A stretch of DNA of 32,326 bases from Calothrix sp. MO_192.B10 (GTDB taxonomy: Bacteria > Cyanobacteriota > Cyanobacteriia > Cyanobacteriales > Nostocaceae). A program made the translations under genes and the position numbers. Numbering within the stretch: position 1 is the first letter of the stretch; every line of letters starts with the position of its first letter. Where the stretch lies: NCBI GenBank assembly GCA_030065055.1, contig JASJDS010000080.1, forward strand, positions 1 through 32,326, written 5' to 3'. A model generated the notes under the pieces. That model ran no database searches, was not told the origin of the DNA, and was given only the letters and a program-made list of their open reading frames with translations. Shown here one piece after another: positions 26,802 to 32,326 of this stretch.

Positions 26802-27607
26802 GTTGATCTCCAAATTCAATAAATAGTTGAAGCGACTAGCTTGTTTGTGTGTTTATTAAGGAGCAAATGCTCAGTAATTATTGACTTAGTCAGCACATAA
26901 TTACTCCTGCTAAAGACAATCGTGAATGCTTAATTTTCTCTCTATGAAAATTGATACTGCATGGAACTTTACCCAATAAATTTAATTGTCTTTAGCAGTG
27001 TCAACTAATTGCGATTCACGATTCATGACAACTAGAGTTTACTTGTTGTTGATTGTATATCGCTCATTTGCCATCGACTTCCCAATTGTAACGAATTTAT
27101 TTCAGAATGAAACAAGTTGATGAAAAAAATCTCTCAGGCGATCGCCAAGCATAAATATATGTCGTAAGTAGTATATATATAGTCAGACAACTGATTTAAA
27201 TATTTACAATCAAATCAATATTTTGTAGTAAAAATAAAAAATATAACCTTTGTATGTCAATGCTTTCAGGCTTTTAGATGCTTTTTTTTCGCAATCAAAG
27301 CAATTCAAAATTGAAGTATTAACTTTATAAATATAAATACTTACAGCATAAATTTAAAGTAATGATTCCCAAAGATTTTAATTTTGCATGGCAGAAGAAA
27401 ATACTATTTAAATAGTTGATTTCTTTCCATCGGGCAAAAACTAATAAAAAAAACTTATGTAAATATGTATATTTATCCTCCTAAATGTAGATGAAATTTT
27501 ATCGCTATTTTGAGATGGAGAGTGAAGCTAGGGCGAACCCATCTTGTCATTCAGGAGGCTTTATTCTCCACCACCCAACGCCAAATTAAGAAGCAAGTTG
27601 GGTTGAA
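26802..27607. other. AT-rich spacer without genes
   Basis: About 800 bp upstream of the BON gene. I see a HIP1 site at 27138-27145 and AT-rich sequence full of stops, and no gene. The promoter of the BON gene must be in the first few hundred bases. Confidence 0.4.
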
Positions 27608-27798
27608 CTGATAACTTGCACCATTCTCAATTAGCCAAGATTTCCGCCTGGGAATCAATTCCCTTTTCTTAAAAACAAAGTCTGATAAATCAGACTGGGA
27701 AGGACAGGAGAGCGCGTTTCAACGTGCTTGGTTTATTAGCCTTGAAATTTATTTCAAGGTGGGAATGTGGGCTAAACGACATTGGTGCAAGTTATCAG
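27608..27798. mobile_element. Miniature element: four tandem tight hairpins between 16-bp inverted repeats
   Basis: Perfect ends CTGATAACTTGCACCA (27608-27623) and TGGTGCAAGTTATCAG (27783-27798) enclose four successive hairpins with 2-base loops: GGGAAT-CA-ATTCCC (27650-27663), AGTCTGAT-AA-ATCAGACT (27679-27696), AGCGCGTT-TC-AACGTGCT (27711-27728, one G-U), CCTTGAAAT-TT-ATTTCAAGG (27740-27759). Just outside the right end, 27799-27825 carries a repeat of the GTTGGGTT/AACCCAAC type also found near 29963. There is no coding capacity, so it would need a transposase in trans. Confidence 0.75.
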
Positions 27799-27923
27799 GT
27801 TGAACGAAGTGAAACCCAACCTACATTTATTTTTACTGTCACTCAACAAAGTTCTGAATTATTTCTAAATATCTGACGTATTAAATTTAACCTGTATTTA
27901 GGCTCAGAGTTCTGAGTCTAAAT

Positions 27924-28298
27924 ATGACATATAATCAACAAGATAGTCTTGCCCTGCTTGAGCAAATTCGCTGGGGTGGAAAGCCAAGGTGCCCATACTG
28001 CGATTCAACTAACGCCACTGCATACAAGCATGAACGTAGATATCATTGTAATAAATGCTTCACTTCATATAGCGTTACAGTTGGTACTTTGTTTCACAAG
28101 ACTCATGTAAAATTACAGAAATGGTTTTTGGCGATTCGTCTTGTGATGAATTCACCAGGAGGTATCAGTGTACGTCAATTAGCCAAGGAAATTGGGGTTA
28201 ATAAGAATACGGCGTGTTATATGATGGCGCGTATCCGGAAAGGTATGGCAGAAGAACAGGAACTAATAGAGGTGCTTACAAAGCTTGATGAATTGTAG
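27924..28298 (+). CDS. Stand-alone N-terminal part of an IS1595-type transposase (zinc ribbon plus HTH)
   Basis: The 124 residues correspond to the DNA-binding N-terminus of IS1595/ISXO2-type transposases. A zinc ribbon uses Cys23, Cys26 (CPYC), Cys42 and Cys45 (CNKC), followed by the family segment TVGTLFHKTHVKLQKWF and a helix-turn-helix (about 90-115, VRQLAKEIGVNKNTACYMMA). The catalytic DDE domain, which normally begins a few residues later, is missing, and the downstream DNA codes for an unrelated membrane protein. It is therefore either a truncated remnant or a domesticated DNA-binding protein; the intact frame, with all four Cys, leaves both open. No terminal inverted repeats of the IS could be matched around it. 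A palindrome CTCAGA-GT-TCTGAG lies 7 bp before the ATG. Confidence 0.75.
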   Translation: MTYNQQDSLALLEQIRWGGKPRCPYCDSTNATAYKHERRYHCNKCFTSYSVTVGTLFHKTHVKLQKWFLAIRLVMNSPGGISVRQLAKEIGVNKNTACYMMARIRKGMAEEQELIEVLTKLDEL

Positions 28299-28341
28299 GC
28301 TAGGCACAATCAAAATTTTATCCGAAAAGGAGATGACATTC

Positions 28342-29103
28342 ATGGAAAAAATGAATCGTGTGATTTTCTTGTTAAAAGCCTTACCTGTAGTTGTCATTTT
28401 TCTACTTTTATTACCTAATTCCAATCGAATTCTCTATGCTCAAACACCATCCCCAAGTGCTACTCCAACTTCAGCTCCCAATGCTAATCAAAATCAAAGT
28501 CAATCTTTATCTCGCTATGAATTTCTTACTTTGATTATTGGTACTGTTTCTGCAATTGGTGCCATACTATCTGGGTTTGGATTTGCTGGTTGGAGAAAGT
28601 CAAAATCATTAGAGGTAGAATTCTTAAAACTTGTACCTGTGATTTCACCAATAATAGAACGACTTATAGATCAAACAAAAGATGAGGAAGAAAAGAAAAG
28701 ACTATTAGTAATAAAAAAAGATTTTGAAGATAAATTTCTGAGATTAAGAAAACAAAAGCGTGCAAGCCAAGAAGCAAGAAAGTGGTTAAGCAATAATAGA
28801 GAAAATTTGGCTGATCAAGCAGTTGCTCATGCCTTAGCGAATGAGTCTTGCCCACAAAATGTACGAGATAAGTTCCGTTTAAATATAAATCGTTATTTAT
28901 ACGGAATTCAAGAAAGTCTTGATATTGGTGATTTTGATTTCCTTCATGAATTAGACATTGAGGAAGCATTAACTAAGAGCTTCTACGAAAAAGCACTTAA
29001 TTTTATTCTAGAAGAAAAAGTATCTAAAAATAAGAACTTGTCTGCCGATGAAATTACAGAGATGAAGAAGTATTTTGACTATACCATTCAAAATGTATTA
29101 TAA
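28342..29103 (+). CDS. Membrane-anchored protein of unknown function
   Basis: I do not recognise this protein. AAGGAG 9 bp before the ATG at 28342 fixes the start (253 residues), although the frame is open from 28285. Residues 1-33 look like a cleavable signal peptide (hydrophobic core 12-25, likely cut near LYA-QT). A Pro/Ser/Thr/Asn/Gln-rich stretch (35-57) would be periplasmic. One membrane helix follows (about 61-84, FLTLIIGTVSAIGAILSGFG). The C-terminal 165 residues are charged and helical, with coiled-coil tendency (about 110-145), and should be cytoplasmic. The gene begins 43 bp after the transposase-like fragment, so the two may be co-transcribed. An inverted-repeat element follows 3 bp after its stop codon. 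Confidence 0.65.
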   Translation: MEKMNRVIFLLKALPVVVIFLLLLPNSNRILYAQTPSPSATPTSAPNANQNQSQSLSRYEFLTLIIGTVSAIGAILSGFGFAGWRKSKSLEVEFLKLVPVISPIIERLIDQTKDEEEKKRLLVIKKDFEDKFLRLRKQKRASQEARKWLSNNRENLADQAVAHALANESCPQNVRDKFRLNINRYLYGIQESLDIGDFDFLHELDIEEALTKSFYEKALNFILEEKVSKNKNLSADEITEMKKYFDYTIQNVL

Positions 29104-29106
29104 CTT

Positions 29107-29198
29107 AAGACTTACACACTCGTTACAAGAAGTTAGGTGTTTAGGATTGCTACTTTGCATTACAATAACTTTACTTAAGTTGTCCATGTGCAAGTCTT
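29107..29198. repeat. 92-bp inverted-repeat element between convergent genes
   Basis: AAGACTTACACA (29107-29118) and TGTGCAAGTCTT (29187-29198) match at 11 of 12 positions. The ends differ by two transitions from the AGGACTTACGCA ends of the element at 13252-13378, so it may be a decayed relative. It fills nearly the whole space between two convergent genes. Confidence 0.6.
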
Positions 29199-29211
29199 GA
29201 TAACTATCATT

Positions 29212-29496
29212 TTACCTCCAAGGTTGATTTCTCTTTGCATCTTCTATCTTTTGTCTTTTTACTATCTCTAGTAGTTCGCACAGTTGATCAATATATTCTA
29301 TAGCAGCAGTTATATTGTTAATTGTGTTTAGATGAGCTTTTCCAACTATGTCGTCATAATCTTCGTCTCCTAATGTATTTAAATTTTCAAGCTGTGGTGC
29401 TTGGTCATCTAGAAACCTTATTAGACAGTCTCTTTGATATAATAAGTAGTTCTTTGTCTCCTGAAAAAGAGTATTTTGATATTCCCACTGTGTCAT
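29212..29496 (-). CDS. Small helical hypothetical protein
   Basis: I do not recognise this 94-residue protein. It is acidic and almost certainly all-helical, with regularly spaced Leu, Ile and Tyr (LLYQRDCLIRFLDD, ITAAIEYIDQLCELLEIVKR) and no signal peptide or membrane segment. The ATG at 29494-29496 has no strong ribosome binding site. It is convergent with the membrane-protein gene across a 92-bp inverted repeat. Size and composition resemble small accessory or toxin-antitoxin-type proteins, but no partner gene is next to it, so I give no function. Confidence 0.5.
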   Translation of the reverse strand: MTQWEYQNTLFQETKNYLLYQRDCLIRFLDDQAPQLENLNTLGDEDYDDIVGKAHLNTINNITAAIEYIDQLCELLEIVKRQKIEDAKRNQPWR

Positions 29497-29692
29497 CTAT
29501 CTTAGTAAATTATGATTAATTATTAATGCAATTTTTACTGCAAGTATAGATAGTAAAGCTTTACTTTTAAACAGTCACTACCGCTAAGTAGGACAGTATT
29601 ACTTGAAACGCAATTCTATAGATTTTGTGTGCATATTGGGTGTGACGTATGCCCTATAATGATTAAGGATTGATAGATGACAACTTAATATA

Positions 29693-29798
29693 GAAACCCA
29701 ACAAACGATTGATCCGTGTTGGGTTGCGTTCCTTAACCCAACCTACGCTAGTTCTAGTTTTTTAGGCTTAAGTGAACTGTATTGGATGATAAATAACT
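29693..29798. repeat. Direct repeat copy 1
   Basis: About 106 bp, starting GAAACCCAACAAACGATTGA and ending GGATGATAAATAACT, nearly identical to 29963-30067 (one 1-bp indel and several substitutions). It contains the hairpin GTTGGGTT / AACCCAAC. Confidence 0.85.
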
Positions 29799-29962
29799 CG
29801 GTGGGCACCTGTTTGAGTTGGTGAATTTGGTTTGGGGAAAAAGTTAAAGGGTAAGGGTTCAAGGTTGTTTCTTTCCCTTCCCCTTAACCGACAAGTATTG
29901 ATATAGCGGTTCCTACTCAAATGAGCTACACCAGCAGAATTGTAGGTTGGGTAGAACGAAGT

Positions 29963-30067
29963 GAAACCCAACAAAAGGCTGATTGTGTTGGGTTGCGTTC
30001 CTTAACCCAACCTACGCCAGTTCTAGTTTTTTAGGCTTAACTGAACTGTATTGGATGAGAAATAACT
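29963..30067. repeat. Direct repeat copy 2 with palindromic left part
   Basis: Second copy of the repeat at 29693-29798. In this copy an upstream extension makes a larger inverted repeat: GTAGGTTGGGT (29942-29952) against ACCCAACCTAC (30005-30015), suggesting a small mobile palindrome inside the duplicated segment. Confidence 0.85.
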
Positions 30068-30079
30068 AATTACCCATTC

Positions 30080-32101
30080 TCAAGTTACCGAAATAATTCT
30101 TCCTAAACTTTCATTCGCCATCCTATCCACTTTGCACACGGCATAAGTTCCGGGGGTAACGGTGGCAAAATTTGTACCCCTAGATAATACTCGCTGTAAT
30201 TGCCAAGTATCTCCACCTTGCCGATACAAAGTCCAACAACGAATATCTGGATTTGTTACCTCTTCATCCCACCCCAACTTACGGTTGTTAAATTGTAAAT
30301 TAGTCGGTGGGGATGGTTGCACGGCTTTCCGCCAAGACATGGTAGGAACTAGGGCAGGTTGATTGTATAGAGTATATCTCAACTTGTCAGCGATCGCTTG
30401 ACGATTATCTACAATAGAATCTACATCGAAGAAAATATTTCCTAAGGATAAATTCCCTAATAAGCTGCGACTAATCCGAATTTGTTTATCAATTTCGCTG
30501 CTTTTCCAAGATTTTCCATCCAATCGCGCCAAGGTATTACCAGCATAGATGTGTCGCTGCTGGGGGTTAATACTTGTCCACCACCTCAATAGGGTAGGAT
30601 AACTTTGTGCAGTTTGGTCAATACGCCAATAAAGTTGAGGGGCGATATAATCAACCCAACCCTGTTCCATCCATTTTTTGGCATCGGCATACAATACATT
30701 ATAAGCATCCAATCCCCTAATTCCTGGCGGTTGTCCGGGTCGGTAAATACCGAAGGGACTAATGCCAAATTTTACATAGGGTTTGACTTGTTTAATCCCT
30801 TGGGAGAGACGGAACACCATTTGGTTCACACTTTCCCGTCGCCAGTCTGCCAAATTGAGAGTACCGCCACTGTCACGATAAGCACCATAGGTTTTATCAT
30901 CGGGGAAAGACTTACCAGCAATGGGATAGGGATAGAAATAATCATCTAAGTGGATGCCATCCACATCGTAGCGTTTGAGGACATCTATGATGACATTATA
31001 AGCCTTGTCTTGTACCACCTTTGCCCCTGGGTCCATCCACAGTTGATTTCCCCAACGATAAACAACTTCTGGGTTGGTAACAGATATGTGGGGATTGACA
31101 TTTTTTCCCCGTTTTACTGAAGCTTGGGCGCGGTATGGGTTAAACCAAGCGTGGAGTTCCATACTCCGCTTATGACATTCTGCGATCGCAAACTCTAATG
31201 GGTCATAATAAGGATTGGGAGGTTGTCCCTGGGTTCCCGATAACCAAGCACTCCAAGGCTCCAATTGGGAAGCATACAAGGCATCCCCTTCTGGTCTAAC
31301 CTGTAGGAAGACGGCATTAAAATTGAGGGTTTTTAATTTATTTAAAATATTGACTAATTCAGCCTTTTGCTGGTTAGTTGAAAGTCCGGCTTTGGATGGC
31401 CAATCACTATTCCACACGCTTGCTATCCATGCTCCCCGAAACTCCCGACGATGGCTGACTTGCACTGTGTTGAGGATAGCTCCCTTTTCTGGAGGGATAA
31501 CTAGGTAATCTGAAGCAATTTTTTCCGTCGCCTGACCCAATTTGAGCATGGCTTGATAGACAATTGCGGCAATGTCTGCGCGAGTTGCTGCTACTTTGGG
31601 GTTCAGTATATTTACCTTGGGATAGCTGGCAACCATCTCTGCACGGGTTGCGATCGCCACTTGATTTCTGGCATAGTTGGGAATATTGGCGGCATCTCGG
31701 TAGATTTGGGGTAGTGCTGTAACTAAGTCTGCTGGGACATCTGCTGCTAGTTGTAAACCATTTACCAGAGCTACCAGAGCATCCCCCCTAGCTATTCTAT
31801 TATTGGGGCGAAAAGTGCGATCGGGATAACCCACCAAAAATCCTGTTTCATAAGCCTTTTGAATTGCTTTTGCTGCCCAATGGGTGCTAGGGACATCTAT
31901 GAATGGTACGTATTTACGCTGAGGAGGCTGGGTAAATATGGCCGTTACAATGGCTGCAAACTCCGCCCTGGAAACCGAGCGATCCGGGCGAAAAGTGCCA
32001 TCTGGATAACCGTTGAGGATACGACGTTGTGCTAAAGCGGCGATAAAATCTCGCGCCCAGTGATTTTTTACATCAGGGAAGGGTGTAGAAGTAGATACCA
32101 T
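30080..32101 (-). CDS. SLH-domain protein with GHL10 glycoside-hydrolase-like domain
   Basis: The 673-residue protein has three S-layer homology modules (about 8-52, 67-112, 131-188; for example FPDVKNHWARDFIAAL and GYPDGTFRPD), the third degenerate. A GHL10 (family-10-like, DUF187) TIM-barrel follows at about 219-525, starting REFRGAWIASVWNSDW. Family-type motifs are FLQVRPEGDALY and GIHLDDYFYPY with Asp386 and Asp387, candidate active-site acids. The last 120 residues resemble a fibronectin-III-like beta-domain. SLH modules bind secondary cell-wall polymer or peptidoglycan, so a role in cell-envelope or sheath polysaccharide turnover is likely. The ATG at 32099-32101 gives no signal peptide and no clear ribosome binding site nearby. 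The export route is therefore unclear. Confidence 0.9.
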   Translation of the reverse strand: MVSTSTPFPDVKNHWARDFIAALAQRRILNGYPDGTFRPDRSVSRAEFAAIVTAIFTQPPQRKYVPFIDVPSTHWAAKAIQKAYETGFLVGYPDRTFRPNNRIARGDALVALVNGLQLAADVPADLVTALPQIYRDAANIPNYARNQVAIATRAEMVASYPKVNILNPKVAATRADIAAIVYQAMLKLGQATEKIASDYLVIPPEKGAILNTVQVSHRREFRGAWIASVWNSDWPSKAGLSTNQQKAELVNILNKLKTLNFNAVFLQVRPEGDALYASQLEPWSAWLSGTQGQPPNPYYDPLEFAIAECHKRSMELHAWFNPYRAQASVKRGKNVNPHISVTNPEVVYRWGNQLWMDPGAKVVQDKAYNVIIDVLKRYDVDGIHLDDYFYPYPIAGKSFPDDKTYGAYRDSGGTLNLADWRRESVNQMVFRLSQGIKQVKPYVKFGISPFGIYRPGQPPGIRGLDAYNVLYADAKKWMEQGWVDYIAPQLYWRIDQTAQSYPTLLRWWTSINPQQRHIYAGNTLARLDGKSWKSSEIDKQIRISRSLLGNLSLGNIFFDVDSIVDNRQAIADKLRYTLYNQPALVPTMSWRKAVQPSPPTNLQFNNRKLGWDEEVTNPDIRCWTLYRQGGDTWQLQRVLSRGTNFATVTPGTYAVCKVDRMANESLGRIISVT

Positions 32102-32207
32102 TGTTGATGCCCATTAGCTGTGTTTGTGTTTAATCTCCTTTGTTATTCTAGTCACCCTGGTTGTGAATTGCTATAAGCTCATCCCTATTCAATCTGAGGA
32201 GTCATTT

Positions 32208-32235
32208 CAGTTATCAGTTATCAGTTATCAGTTAC
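32208..32235. repeat. Heptamer tandem repeat CAGTTAT x4
   Basis: CAGTTAT, CAGTTAT, CAGTTAT, CAGTTAC. Read on the other strand the unit is ATAACTG, a rotation of the AACTGAT unit (AACTGATAACTG) in front of the kinase gene, so both belong to one repeat family. Confidence 0.85.
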
Positions 32236-32326
32236 CCCATCGATGAATCGAAGGGCTAATGAGAACAAGGAAAACATTTTTGACTCTCCACGGATAAATC
32301 CGGAGAGCAGCGCGGTCTTGGGGGTT
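32236..32326. repeat. Dispersed repeat copy B at the window edge
   Basis: 32236-32299 matches 13457-13515 with small indels (CCCATCGATGAATCGA at the start, CTCTCCACGGAT at the end). It continues into a hairpin CGGAT-AA-ATCCG (32291-32302) and a GC-rich GCAGCGCGGTC stretch typical of highly repeated cyanobacterial sequences. It is cut by the window end. Confidence 0.7.

Larger units (their letters stand above)
29497..30079. other. Repeat-filled spacer
   Basis: About 580 bp downstream of the SLH/GHL10 gene and upstream of the small minus-strand gene. Two copies of a roughly 105-bp repeat, listed separately, make up over a third of it. I see no gene or RNA. Confidence 0.5.

Noticed and set aside
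28285-28341. Upstream extension of the membrane-protein gene overlapping the transposase fragment
   Set aside because: AAGGAG before ATG 28342 and a proper signal peptide from that point make the shorter form far more likely.

Overview
This window comes from a filamentous cyanobacterium, most likely a heterocystous or Nostoc/Calothrix-like lineage. The grounds are: many HIP1 palindromes (GCGATCGC) in genes and spacers, heptameric tandem repeats of the STRR type, bilin-binding cyanobacteriochrome GAF domains, a PatA-type response regulator, and an SLH/GHL10 surface protein. No rRNA, tRNA, CRISPR array or intact insertion sequence is visible.

Left part (1-5253). After a repeat-rich edge come pyrB (aspartate carbamoyltransferase, minus strand), a small coiled-coil protein (plus strand), and a minus-strand run: a Crp/Fnr regulator with cAMP-type ligand residues, a DUF2232 membrane protein and a CobT-like phosphoribosyltransferase. 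Arrays of 7-bp repeats lie directly against the start codons of the last two.

Centre (6019-24532). A 1421-residue protein with an N-terminal coiled coil, a long acidic linker carrying six 17-residue repeats, and a C-terminal Hsp70/actin-like ATPase domain stands alone, closed by a terminator. After about 1.66 kb of AT-rich non-coding DNA comes a five-gene chemotaxis-like array on the plus strand. Its order is PatA-type regulator, CheY, CheW, seven-GAF methyl-accepting protein, hybrid CheA. Order and architecture match the phototaxis loci pixGHIJL (Synechocystis) and ptxABCDE (Nostoc punctiforme). The receptor combines three predicted cyanobacteriochrome classes: two insert-Cys candidates, canonical Cys-His (or Cys-Tyr) domains, and one DXCF dual-cysteine domain. 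Light sensing by the receptor would control the CheA kinase through CheW, and CheA would phosphorylate the two regulators to steer type IV pilus motility. The array is interrupted by two miniature inverted-repeat elements between genes 1 and 2, and by palindromes and heptamer repeats before cheA.

Right part (24533-32326). A convergent hairpin separates cheA from an orphan PotB-type ABC permease. An island of palindromic repeats follows, then a BON-domain lipoprotein. A long spacer holds an element made of four tandem tight hairpins. It precedes a stand-alone zinc-ribbon/HTH fragment of an IS1595-type transposase, which is followed by a membrane protein of unknown function. A small hypothetical gene, duplicated repeats and a minus-strand SLH plus GHL10 glycoside-hydrolase-like protein complete the window.

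The most interesting points are the multi-class photoreceptor and its uncharacterised Hsp70-like neighbour, the heptamer arrays that abut three start codons, the MITE with a perfect 10-bp target duplication upstream of the cheY gene, and the hairpin cassette family.
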